Shown piece by piece: positions 8,737 to 16,743 of a stretch of 64,000 nt of DNA (the stretch's first letter is position 1; every line of letters starts with the position of its first letter). The stretch comes from JBCCQH01 sp039024435. GTDB lineage: Bacteria > Bacteroidota > Bacteroidia > J057 > JADKCL01. The DNA lies in contig JBCCQH010000014.1 of NCBI GenBank assembly GCA_039024435.1, forward strand, positions 1-64,000. Reading direction: 5' to 3'. The translations under genes were made by a program, and so were the position numbers. The notes under the pieces are model-generated. The model worked only from the letters and a program-made list of their open reading frames with translations. It had not been told where the DNA came from and searched no databases.

Positions 8737-9897
8737 ATGGAAAAGCAGGAAATGGTCCGAAGCGGTGCCGGCAATCTCAGTCCGTTGTCCCCTGAGTCCT
8801 CCGACGGGATGACGTCAATGATGCCACCGACGCTACAATTGCAAGCATCGGCGGGATTTCAAGGCAACCAAATGAACCAAGCGACATCTCAAGGTGATCC
8901 GGTAATCGAGCAGGCGCTAGCGTGGTACAAAGCGCATAAAATCCCCTATCAAAAATCGATGGCGGATGACATGTACAAGGTGCTGGGGAAAAGTCACCAG
9001 GCGCTTTACCAGCAAGTCGTCGCCAACAAAAAGATCGACGAGAATTTTGTGCGCCTGGTCATCGCTGGCCAAGAGAAACTCAAAATCAAAGGGGACGGAA
9101 AATACGGTTCAGGGACGAAGACTGCGGTCAAAACTTTCAAAACCGGAGGGGACAAAGGAATCGATTACGCTCGCTTGTTTGCGGACAAGAAGTTAGAAAT
9201 TGGGGTGGCAATTGGGGATGAGTTTGACAATGAAGCCCGGGCGGTCATTGCCCTACTGAAGCAGGAAGGATTCAAGCTGTCCACGCAAACGCCTTCTAAA
9301 AATACCTACACCGCGAAACGAAATTACCAGACGCCGGGGGACAATTCGGCCGGCACCATCGAGATCGAAGTGATCGTGGATGTTACTTGGTCGAGCAAAA
9401 GTAAGCCCAAAGACACCTACGGTGATTTTCTGGGCAACAAGGAAATCTCAATTTACTCCGGTCACGCAAGGTACGGGACGGGACCTGATTTTGATGCCAA
9501 GGACAAAACGGCGGGGAATTTCAAAATTGGGAAGGGATACAATTCCCACATGAATGACATCCTCAAGAACAATTCAAACGACCTGAAGGCGATGAGCAAG
9601 CAGGGTGAGTTTGACCTGAAGTCTTACCAGGTATGGTTTTTCAACGCGTGCTCTTCGAATCAGTACCTGGACGAAATTCGCAAGGGCCACGTGACCGACA
9701 AAAGCGGGAAAAATAACAAGAGCCGCAAAAATCTCCGCTTTATGGGGACCAAGCATTCGATTGAATCGGACCCGTTGCCTATCTTAAAGGGGGTACTCAA
9801 TATGAAGACGATGGATGAGATCATTGCAAGCATGAACAAATATGAAGAGGACAATTCCGGTGAAAGTAAGCCTGGCGGGTATTTCATGGCGGATTAA
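8737..9897 (+). CDS. Peptidoglycan-binding-like protein with candidate caspase-like domain
   Basis: The frame opens at 8611, but the ATG at 8737 gives a sensible 386-residue protein without signal peptide. Residues 1-55 are low-complexity, Ser/Met/Gln/Pro-rich. Residues 105-136 (RLVIAGQEKLKIKGDGKYGS and TAVKTFK) resemble a PG_binding_1 helix pair. Residues 205-350 carry two motifs typical of caspase-fold (clan CD) peptidases: a strand ending in IYSGHARYG (His243) and a strand ending in VWFFNACSS (Cys305), in the right order and spacing. Protease activity is therefore a candidate, not established. The lipoprotein gene 7 bp downstream is probably co-transcribed. Confidence 0.5.
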   Translation: MEKQEMVRSGAGNLSPLSPESSDGMTSMMPPTLQLQASAGFQGNQMNQATSQGDPVIEQALAWYKAHKIPYQKSMADDMYKVLGKSHQALYQQVVANKKIDENFVRLVIAGQEKLKIKGDGKYGSGTKTAVKTFKTGGDKGIDYARLFADKKLEIGVAIGDEFDNEARAVIALLKQEGFKLSTQTPSKNTYTAKRNYQTPGDNSAGTIEIEVIVDVTWSSKSKPKDTYGDFLGNKEISIYSGHARYGTGPDFDAKDKTAGNFKIGKGYNSHMNDILKNNSNDLKAMSKQGEFDLKSYQVWFFNACSSNQYLDEIRKGHVTDKSGKNNKSRKNLRFMGTKHSIESDPLPILKGVLNMKTMDEIIASMNKYEEDNSGESKPGGYFMAD

Positions 9898-9904
9898 TCG
9901 GACG

Positions 9905-10387
9905 ATGATTCCCTGGGGCATCGTCCGCACCGCACGCCAACCGCTCGCGGGATGGATATTCCTGCTGGGAATAATATTTACAGGATGTGATTCAACAACA
10001 ATGAAAAACCAATCGACCGAAAAATCGACGGCGCCCTCCCCCCTGACGGTGATGGACCTCAACGATGACCAATTTGCCGAATGGGAACAGCGGCGGAAAG
10101 ACTGGCTGAAATCGAGCTTTCGCCCCCTGCTCACCCGGTATGGGTTACAGCAGGATTGTGTGAGTTGCGGTGATGTGTTTTTGCGTTCCCGGGTGACCAT
10201 TGATCCAGAGGGAAACATCGCCGAGATCGAAGTGGACGAAGCGGTAATTGATTGCGGAGCACTTTCGGATGAGGACCGCAATAAATTGCACGGCGACCTG
10301 CTGGCAGAATTCCGGTTGCTTGAATTTGGTGAGGCTTTGCGGGACTTGGTTTTGCGGGTACGCATCGGGCGTCCTTCAAAGTGCTGA
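9905..10387 (+). CDS. Lipoprotein of unknown function
   Basis: From the ATG at 9905, 160 residues. A hydrophobic segment ending in the lipobox FTGC (Cys about residue 28) makes it a lipoprotein. The mature part is charged, contains a CVSC pair and another Cys, and has an alternating strand pattern (VFLRSRVTIDPEGNIAEIEV). It starts 7 bp after the caspase-like gene, so the two are likely made together; it could be a partner or inhibitor, but nothing in the sequence proves that. No known family recognised. Confidence 0.6.
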   Translation: MIPWGIVRTARQPLAGWIFLLGIIFTGCDSTTMKNQSTEKSTAPSPLTVMDLNDDQFAEWEQRRKDWLKSSFRPLLTRYGLQQDCVSCGDVFLRSRVTIDPEGNIAEIEVDEAVIDCGALSDEDRNKLHGDLLAEFRLLEFGEALRDLVLRVRIGRPSKC

Positions 10388-10475
10388 CGGCGGTCATCTT
10401 TGCGGAAGGCGTGGCCAGAATTTGGGGGATAGCGTGCATTGCAGGCACTTTTTGTTATCTTTACTCCCCATTGTT

Positions 10476-11720
10476 GTGCCTTCCATTTATCGCAACCATT
10501 TGAGCCAAGACAAGATTATCAACGACCCGGTTCACGGGTTCATCGAGATTCCGCGCGGTCTGATCCTCGACCTGATCGATACCGAGGTCTTTCAGCGTTT
10601 GCGTCGGATCAAGCAGTTGGCCTTGTCCTCGCTGGTGTATCCGGGGGCGGTCCATTCGCGGTTTAACCACTGCATTGGGGCGATGCATCTCACCCGGCAG
10701 GCGCTGGAAGTTCTCATTTCCAAGGGGGTTCGGATTTCCGAGGAAGAGTACGAGGCGACACTGGTGGCAATTTTGCTGCACGACATTGGCCACGGACCAT
10801 TTTCCCACGCATTGGAGAGTGTGATTTTGCAGGGTTTGCACCACGAACGCATGAGCAAGGCCATCATGCAGTACCTCAACGAGCATTTTGACGGAAAACT
10901 GGACCTGGCGATTGCGATTTTTGAAGGGAAATACGATCGGCCTTTCCTGCACCAGCTTGTGTCCAGCCAGTTGGATATGGATCGGATGGATTACCTGAAG
11001 CGCGACAGCTACTTTACCGGGGTGGTGGAAGGACTGGTGAGTGCGAGCCGGATCATCAAAACGCTCAATGTCGTCAATGAACGCATCGTGGTCGAGGTCA
11101 AAGGGATCTACTCGGTGGAAAAATTTATCGTGGCCCGGCGGTTGATGTACTGGCAAGTGTATCTACACCGCGCAGTGCTGGCCGGGGAACACATGATCGT
11201 GAACATTTTGCGGCGGGCAAAAGAGCTCATGTACGAGCAGAAGCCGCTGTGGAAGAACCGTTCGCTGGAGTTTTTATTCAGCCAGAATTCGCTCATTCAG
11301 CCGGAAATAACCCCGCAAATCATTCAGCGCTACATTGAACTGGATGACAATGACATCCTCGTGGCGGTCAAGGAGTGGCGGAAATCGGGCGATACAATCT
11401 TGCAATTGCTGTGCTCAAACCTGCTGAGTCGGAAGCTGCTCAAGGCGCGGCTGCACGACCAGCCCTACCCCGAAGCGGAGGTGCAAAGGCGGCGTGCGGC
11501 GTACGAGCGCAGATACCAGCTTTCCCCCGAGGAGTCGCGCTACCTGGTGTTTTCGGGCGAGGTCTCCAACATGGCTTACCTGCCGGAGACCGGAGTTCAC
11601 ATCGAGATTTACTACAAAGATGGCCGCATCAAAAATCTGACCGACGCCTCGGACATGCAAAATATCGAGGCTTTGTCGAATCCGGTGAAAAAGTACTTCA
11701 TCTGTTTCCCGTCTTGGTGA
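10476..11720 (+). CDS. HD-domain phosphohydrolase
   Basis: About 414 residues from a GTG at 10476; an in-frame TTG at 10500 would give 406 residues starting just before KIINDPVHGFIEIP and fits the usual start of this family about as well. No ATG is near. HD superfamily metal ligands are clear: the first His in HSRFNHCIGAMH, HD in LLHDIGHGPFSH, and the distal Asp in SSQLDMDRMDYLKRD. Members of this group (SAMHD1/dGTPase-like) cleave phosphate from nucleotides, often dNTPs. Substrate here is not known. Single gene, followed by hairpins and a convergent gene. Confidence 0.8.
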   Translation: MPSIYRNHLSQDKIINDPVHGFIEIPRGLILDLIDTEVFQRLRRIKQLALSSLVYPGAVHSRFNHCIGAMHLTRQALEVLISKGVRISEEEYEATLVAILLHDIGHGPFSHALESVILQGLHHERMSKAIMQYLNEHFDGKLDLAIAIFEGKYDRPFLHQLVSSQLDMDRMDYLKRDSYFTGVVEGLVSASRIIKTLNVVNERIVVEVKGIYSVEKFIVARRLMYWQVYLHRAVLAGEHMIVNILRRAKELMYEQKPLWKNRSLEFLFSQNSLIQPEITPQIIQRYIELDDNDILVAVKEWRKSGDTILQLLCSNLLSRKLLKARLHDQPYPEAEVQRRRAAYERRYQLSPEESRYLVFSGEVSNMAYLPETGVHIEIYYKDGRIKNLTDASDMQNIEALSNPVKKYFICFPSW

Positions 11721-11739
11721 GGCGCGGTTTTTCCGCGCC
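11721..11739. terminator. Hairpin right after the HD gene
   Basis: ggcgcgg (11721-11727) and ccgcgcc (11733-11739) pair perfectly around a TTTTT loop, immediately after the stop. A second 7-bp stem (gaggggc/gcccctc, about 11750-11775) follows. The pair sits between convergent genes and probably ends both transcripts, though neither has a T-tract. Confidence 0.4.
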
Positions 11740-11802
11740 GGAAAATACCGAGGGGCCACCGTTGGCAGCCCCTCAGAAATTGGCCCTATTTGATCGGGCG
11801 GT

Positions 11803-12681
11803 TTAAAAATGTTGAACGTTGAGCTTTTGTATCGAATTCCGTCCTTCAAGGATGGTCTGCAAGAGGTAGGTGCCGGACGGTAGGGTGGCCGTAGGAAGCG
11901 ATAAGCGATTCTGGCCGGCATGGGTGACCGGACGCACTTCCCGCACGACTCTGCCCTGCAGGTCCCGCAGGCGAAGGACCGCCTCGGTGTTGCGGGTTTG
12001 TTCCCACTCGATTTGCACCGCCTCGTGGGCGGGAATCGGGTAGGCGCGGGGAGCGCTGGCGGAGAGCAGATCGGCCGAGTTTTCCATTTTGCCGCTACCG
12101 GAAGCTCCGTACACGTAGATCCCGTCGAGTCCGATGTCCGAGCGATCATCATTGAAGATTTTGGCCCGGAAACGGATCTTGAACTTTTTCCCTTCGTAGT
12201 CGGTGAGTTCGATGCGCTTGTAGCGCCACCGATCACTCGATGCGCCCAGGAAGACCCACAGCAAGTCCCAATCGGTCGCCCCTTCTTCGATGGCTTCGAC
12301 GGCAAGAAACCCAAAGTTGACCCCCGCCACGTGGTAGCGAAATCCGAGGTAGGTGGAATCGTACCCGGTAAAGTCAAAGCAGGGGCCTTCGAGGAGGGCT
12401 TCCTGGTTCAGGTGGCCGCTGGCTTCTACATAGGCATAGTAATTCCCCACGAACGCACCGGTGGGACCGGTGCCTCCGGTCGGCGTACTGTCGGTGGTGC
12501 GGATCCAGTCGAAGCCGTCGTAGGTGACATTTTCCCAGGTATTGAAACCGGTTTCAAAGTGGGCGTGCGAGGGAAAATTGCTTTTGGTAGAAGTACAGGT
12601 GCCAGATTGAGCGGGCAGGAGCAGGGCACCATTGAGGAACAGCAATAAGCTTCCCCGCAAAACAAATTGTTTCGTAGACAT
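11803..12681 (-). CDS. T9SS-exported protein with MAM/jelly-roll-like domain
   Basis: 292 residues from the ATG at 12679-12681 (the frame extends further upstream, but the signal peptide begins here). After the signal peptide, residues about 30-190 form a beta-rich domain resembling MAM/carbohydrate-binding jelly rolls (HFETGFNTWENVTYDGFDW, then GPCFDFTGYDSTYLGFRYH). The last 80 residues are a T9SS sorting domain: AYPIPAHEAVQI, LRLRDLQGRVVRE, LPSGTYLLQ. The protein should cross the outer membrane through T9SS and be surface-attached or released. Binding target unknown. Confidence 0.75.
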   Translation of the reverse strand: MSTKQFVLRGSLLLFLNGALLLPAQSGTCTSTKSNFPSHAHFETGFNTWENVTYDGFDWIRTTDSTPTGGTGPTGAFVGNYYAYVEASGHLNQEALLEGPCFDFTGYDSTYLGFRYHVAGVNFGFLAVEAIEEGATDWDLLWVFLGASSDRWRYKRIELTDYEGKKFKIRFRAKIFNDDRSDIGLDGIYVYGASGSGKMENSADLLSASAPRAYPIPAHEAVQIEWEQTRNTEAVLRLRDLQGRVVREVRPVTHAGQNRLSLPTATLPSGTYLLQTILEGRNSIQKLNVQHF

Positions 12682-13011
12682 AAGGTGAAAAATGATAAGT
12701 TTTAGCGATGTACACGCCGGTGGGCGTGCGAATAGTTGGGGTAAGAACGATTCAGTGACCATTGAATAGGGCCATTGTCTGGCCGGACCATACAAAAATG
12801 GTGCATCGGAGGGCAGCATTGGGGTAAAAAGTTGCGTGAAAACGGGGATCACACGGGTGATTCAGCTCAATTGGCGCCGGGGGTAGTTGCCGCGTCAGAT
12901 CTTGGGGCTGGTGGGGCTGGTTGTGGCCGGGACGTGCCCGGACGGTGGAGGCGCGGAAGTGAATTCCGGGATAATTGCTGTGGGCTGGCAAAAAAGTTCT
13001 AAATTCCAGGT
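12682..13011. other. Divergent intergenic region
   Basis: 330 bp between divergent genes, so it should hold both promoters. A small hairpin (cacgcc/ggcgtg) sits near 12711-12726 and a weak minus-strand -7-like box (CAAAAATG on the plus strand) at 12793-12800. I see no gene here. Confidence 0.4.
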
Positions 13012-14514
13012 GTGAATCAGGTTCTGCTATTTAATCCCCGTGCCACCAACTCAAAGCCCCGCATCCCGAATTCGGTATTGCAGGTGGCGGCATCGATTGA
13101 CGGTCGGTGGGAGTGGGCGCTCGTGGACGGGAACCGCGATGCGGACCCTTGGCTGAAAATCAAAGCTTACCTGGCGACGGGCCGCTTCAAATATTTGGGC
13201 ATGACGGTGATGCCGGGGCCCCAGTTGCGCCAGGCGATTCCCATCGTGCGGAAGGTGCGGGAGCAGTTTCCCGAGGTCATCAACATTTGGGGGGGCTACT
13301 TTGCCTCGAACCAGTACCGGGCGGTCATTGAGTCAGAAGCGGTGGACTTCATCGTGGACGGACCGGGGGACAAGGCGTTTCCGGCCTTGCTCCAGGCACT
13401 GGAAGCGGGAGAAGACTTGCGGCTGATCCGGAATTTGATTTTCCGGCGGGAAGGCGAAATCGTAAAGACCCCGCGCGAGGACCTGCTCAACCAGAATGCC
13501 TTGCCCGATTTGCCCTACGACAAGTTGCATCGTTTTTACCCGATGCGGGGCTATCTGCCTTCGACCTGGCTGGGCAAGCGCACGATTGCTTATCATTCCA
13601 GCGTCGGCTGCCCGTTTACGTGCTCATTTTGTGCGGTGGTGCCGATTTACAATGCCCGCTGGAAGGGCAAAGGGGCGGAAAAGGTCTACCGCGACGTGAT
13701 GTACCTGCGGGAACGTTACGGAGGCGATGCGGTAGAATTTCACGACAACAATTTTTTCGTTTCCCGGAAGCGCACGGTGGAATTTGCCCGGCTGATGAAA
13801 GATGAGGGCATGATCTGGTGGGGGGAAGGGCGCATCGATACAATGAGCAAATACACCGACGATGACCTGGCCTTGATGAGTGAGTCGGGGTGCAAGATCA
13901 TATTTTTTGGGGCGGAAACGGGCAATGATGACGTGCTGAAGCAGATGCACAAGGGCGGGACGCAGACGGGAGCCCAGATCAAGGAATTTGCGGGCCGGCT
14001 GCGGCGATTTGGGATTGTGCCCGAGTACTCCTTTGTGCTGGGATTGCCGGCAGATACGCCGGAGCAGGTCATGGCCCAGATCGATGCAGACATTGCCTTC
14101 ATCAAGGAAGTCAAGGAAATCAACCCAGATACAGAGATCATCATTTATGTCTACAGTCCGGTCCCGACCGAGGGTTCGGAGTTGTTCGAAAAGGTGCGGG
14201 CCAGCGGCTTCGCGTTTCCGGAGCGGCTGGAAGATTGGCTGGATCCGGCCTGGGAAAAGTTTGATCTGCGGAAAAATCCGCTGACTCCCTGGCTCAAGCC
14301 GGAAATGGTGGATCGGATTCGGAACTTTGAAACGGTGCTGAATGCGCGCTACCCCACGGCTTCGGACATCAAGTTGTCGCGGTTCCAGCGCCGGGTGATG
14401 CGCACGGTTTCGTCGGTGCGCTACCGGGCGGGCATTTATCGCTTTCCTTACGAATTGAAGGCGTTGCAGAAATTTTGGCTGCGTTATCGGCAGCCGGAGG
14501 TGGAGGGCGCATGA
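13012..14514 (+). CDS. Radical SAM enzyme with N-terminal B12-binding-like domain
   Basis: 500 residues; the start is a GTG at 13012. Residues 1-150 look like the Rossmann-like B12-binding domain common in this group (LGMTVMPGPQLRQAIPIVRK, IWGGYFASNQYR), but the DxHxxG cobalamin motif is absent. The radical SAM core has C200-PFT-C204-SF-C207, which binds the [4Fe-4S] cluster that cleaves S-adenosylmethionine, followed by GAETGNDDVLKQM and YSFVLGLPADTPE. The methyltransferase gene overlaps its stop. Together they may modify one natural product or lipid; the substrate cannot be read from sequence. Confidence 0.85.
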   Translation: MNQVLLFNPRATNSKPRIPNSVLQVAASIDGRWEWALVDGNRDADPWLKIKAYLATGRFKYLGMTVMPGPQLRQAIPIVRKVREQFPEVINIWGGYFASNQYRAVIESEAVDFIVDGPGDKAFPALLQALEAGEDLRLIRNLIFRREGEIVKTPREDLLNQNALPDLPYDKLHRFYPMRGYLPSTWLGKRTIAYHSSVGCPFTCSFCAVVPIYNARWKGKGAEKVYRDVMYLRERYGGDAVEFHDNNFFVSRKRTVEFARLMKDEGMIWWGEGRIDTMSKYTDDDLALMSESGCKIIFFGAETGNDDVLKQMHKGGTQTGAQIKEFAGRLRRFGIVPEYSFVLGLPADTPEQVMAQIDADIAFIKEVKEINPDTEIIIYVYSPVPTEGSELFEKVRASGFAFPERLEDWLDPAWEKFDLRKNPLTPWLKPEMVDRIRNFETVLNARYPTASDIKLSRFQRRVMRTVSSVRYRAGIYRFPYELKALQKFWLRYRQPEVEGA

Positions 14515-15194
14515 GCATCACCGGCCGTGATATTTTGAAGCCACTGTTGAAGCGGGTGGTGCCGCGCTTTTATCGCTGGTACTTGAGGAAGGAGCGGAGT
14601 CACAACTACCAAGGAATTGAAATCAAAGTGCCGCCGGGGGTGTTTCATCCGGGGCTTTTTTTCAGTACGCACCTGATGTTGAAGCACCTGGAGCAGTTGG
14701 CGATGGAGGAGCGGTCCGTGCTGGAAATCGGGGCGGGCAGCGGATTGGTTTCGATTTGGTGTGCGCGAAAGGGGGCGAAAGTAACCGCAACCGACATCAG
14801 CGACGTGGCCCTCGCGGCGATGGCGAAGAATGCGGAGGCCAATGCGACCGAACTGACCATCGTAAAGTCCGATTTGTTTCAGGAATTGCCGGCCTTTCGG
14901 TACGATTACGTGACCATCAACCCGCCCTACTACAAGGGATTGCCGGAAAATGAGGAACAATTTGCCTGGTACGCGGGACCGCACTACGAGTACTTTCACG
15001 TGCTGTTTGCCGATCTCAAGGACTACCGGCACCCGGAGAGCCGGGTGCTCATGGTGGTGTCCGAGGACTGCGATCTCAAGTTGATCAAGGACATCGCCCG
15101 GCTGGAGCACTGGAGCATGGAAGTGGTCAATACGGGGCGCTCCTGGGGGGAATGGCTGTTTGTGTACGAGTTGCGGTATTTGCGCGCCGAATAA
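14511..15194 (+). CDS. SAM-dependent methyltransferase (HemK/PrmC-like motif)
   Basis: 227 residues; the ATG at 14511 overlaps the radical SAM stop (ATGA), so the two proteins are translationally coupled. Class I methyltransferase fold: LEIGAGSG (71-78) for SAM binding, ATDIS (93-97), and NPPYY (137-141), the motif of enzymes that methylate an amide or amino nitrogen (HemK/PrmC, N6-adenine enzymes). The N-terminal 50 residues are basic and unlike PrmC, so the target is different and probably tied to its radical SAM partner. Ends at a strong terminator. Confidence 0.8.
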   Translation: MSITGRDILKPLLKRVVPRFYRWYLRKERSHNYQGIEIKVPPGVFHPGLFFSTHLMLKHLEQLAMEERSVLEIGAGSGLVSIWCARKGAKVTATDISDVALAAMAKNAEANATELTIVKSDLFQELPAFRYDYVTINPPYYKGLPENEEQFAWYAGPHYEYFHVLFADLKDYRHPESRVLMVVSEDCDLKLIKDIARLEHWSMEVVNTGRSWGEWLFVYELRYLRAE

Positions 15195-15230
15195 AAAAAG
15201 CCGCTGGAATCCAGCGGCTCTTTCTTGTTG
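15192..15230. terminator. Bidirectional intrinsic terminator
   Basis: Stem agccgctgg (15199-15207) and ccagcggct (15211-15219) with loop AAT. A run of seven A precedes it and a T-rich stretch follows, so it can stop transcription from both the methyltransferase gene and the convergent T9SS cargo gene. Confidence 0.85.
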
Positions 15231-15249
15231 TATCAACCCCGGATCACCG

Positions 15250-16536
15250 CTACTCGGTGCGCAGGATTTTTTTCGTGTAGCTTTTTCCCCCGGCGATCAC
15301 CCGCACGAAATAGATGCCTTCGGGCAAGCGGTTGGCGGGAATCTCCAGGTTGGTGATTTCGTAATCGAGTGCGTGGGTTTCATCGATGAGGGAACGTCCT
15401 TGCAGGTCAAAAATCTGTAGATTCAGGGAGCGCTCATCTTCCGCGCGGAATTTGATATTGAGGTTTCCTTCGGCACCGAGCGGATTCGGATATACCCCAA
15501 TGAGGCCGGTCTCATTCAGTTCAAATTGAACCTCCACGACGCTGGAAAGATGTGAAGTTCCATTCAGATCGATCTGGTCCAAGCGGTAGAAGTTGGAGCC
15601 GGGCTGCGGATTCGGATCGTAGAATTCATAGCTGATGGCCTCGTTCGAGGTGCCGGCAGCGTTTACCGTGCCCACTTCGATGAATTCGCCCTGGCCGGAC
15701 GCGCGCAGGACGCGGAAGTGTGAAGAATTTGACTCATTGGCCGTTTCCCACATCAGGTGGCTGCGCTGCCCCACTTGTTCGGCGTGGAAATAGTTGTAAG
15801 TAACCGGAAGCGGGAGGGGAACGGAGATTTCGGAATTGTCGAGGACGGCAAGGTCGACCCCTTGGTTGTCAAGATTGGGCGCAATCGAGACCAGGGTAGT
15901 CGGCCAAACCAAAGGGGCACCGGGAGTTCCGGTGCTGTAGACCCGGGCCGCTGCGCCATTGACCCACATGACGGCGATGCCGCTGGCCTGATCGTAGGAA
16001 AATGCGTAGGTGCGCCAGGTGGCATCGTTGGGCACGATGTGCGGAGTCGCCCCGCCCCAGAAATTGAACAGCACAATATTGTGGTTGTTGTTGCCGCCAA
16101 ATCCATTGTCGGTGGAGAATTGGACGGTAAACCGTCCAAACTCAAGGCCCATCCGGAAAAGAGGACCGTTCGTCACTTGCTGATCGCGGGTGAAGAACCA
16201 ACATTCGGTTTCACCATCGGTCCGGCGGTAGTCGATTTGGTACTGGACTTCGGGCACGTCAAACATGCCACCGGGATTGGGCAGGACGAGATTGATATTT
16301 TGATTGGAGAGGCAGTTGCCACCGAAAAAGAACCCGCAACCGGGTGCGAGCCCTTGAGCAGAACCATTGCCGGTGGGTTGGGCTTCCGCTTGGTTGCCGG
16401 ATGATTGTCCATTGGGACCGATGTCCGCAATTCGCTCATTGGGACTACTGTCCCAAGTGAATTGGCTCAACGTTTGACCCATTGACAACTGTACAGCGGT
16501 AAGCAAGAAAAAGGCTGACAGCAGTATTTTCTTCAT
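15250..16536 (-). CDS. T9SS-exported protein with LamG-like region
   Basis: 428 residues from the ATG at 16534-16536, where the signal peptide (MKKILLSAFF...) begins; the frame continues upstream without meaning. Residues about 90-265 resemble a concanavalin/LamG-type beta sandwich (VQYQIDYRRTDGE, WRTYAFSYDQASGIAVMWVN). Residues about 270-345 form a fibronectin-III-like module often placed before T9SS domains (LMWETANESNSSHFRVLRA). The last 80 residues are a T9SS sorting domain (IGVYPNPLGAEGNLNI, LQIFDLQGRSL, LPEGIYFVRV). Likely a surface or released glycan-binding protein. Confidence 0.8.
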   Translation of the reverse strand: MKKILLSAFFLLTAVQLSMGQTLSQFTWDSSPNERIADIGPNGQSSGNQAEAQPTGNGSAQGLAPGCGFFFGGNCLSNQNINLVLPNPGGMFDVPEVQYQIDYRRTDGETECWFFTRDQQVTNGPLFRMGLEFGRFTVQFSTDNGFGGNNNHNIVLFNFWGGATPHIVPNDATWRTYAFSYDQASGIAVMWVNGAAARVYSTGTPGAPLVWPTTLVSIAPNLDNQGVDLAVLDNSEISVPLPLPVTYNYFHAEQVGQRSHLMWETANESNSSHFRVLRASGQGEFIEVGTVNAAGTSNEAISYEFYDPNPQPGSNFYRLDQIDLNGTSHLSSVVEVQFELNETGLIGVYPNPLGAEGNLNIKFRAEDERSLNLQIFDLQGRSLIDETHALDYEITNLEIPANRLPEGIYFVRVIAGGKSYTKKILRTE

Positions 16537-16743
16537 CTCGATACTTTCTAATACACCGTTCCTAACTACAATAATAGCAAAATCTACAGATAAATTCCAG
16601 AAAGTGAACCGCTTGGGTGTCCGCATTGTTTCGTCGTTTGGTAAATGATCGCTACAGGAATCATTCGCGCAAATAATATGCCACAATGTGTCGGCAGGCA
16701 AACGCCCGAAGCATTTGCCAAAGGAGGGACATCAATTTTGAAT

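Noticed and set aside
8611..9897. Longer start of the caspase-like gene at 8611
   Set aside because: The extra 42 residues look like translated promoter DNA and include a stretch around 8654-8707 with -7-like boxes; the ATG at 8737 is preferred.
8737..9897. Assignment to an extracellular contractile injection system
   Set aside because: The low-complexity start hints at such cargo, but no sheath, tube or baseplate gene is in the window.
13012..15194. RiPP biosynthesis cluster
   Set aside because: No precursor peptide, leader-binding domain or transporter is visible around the radical SAM gene.
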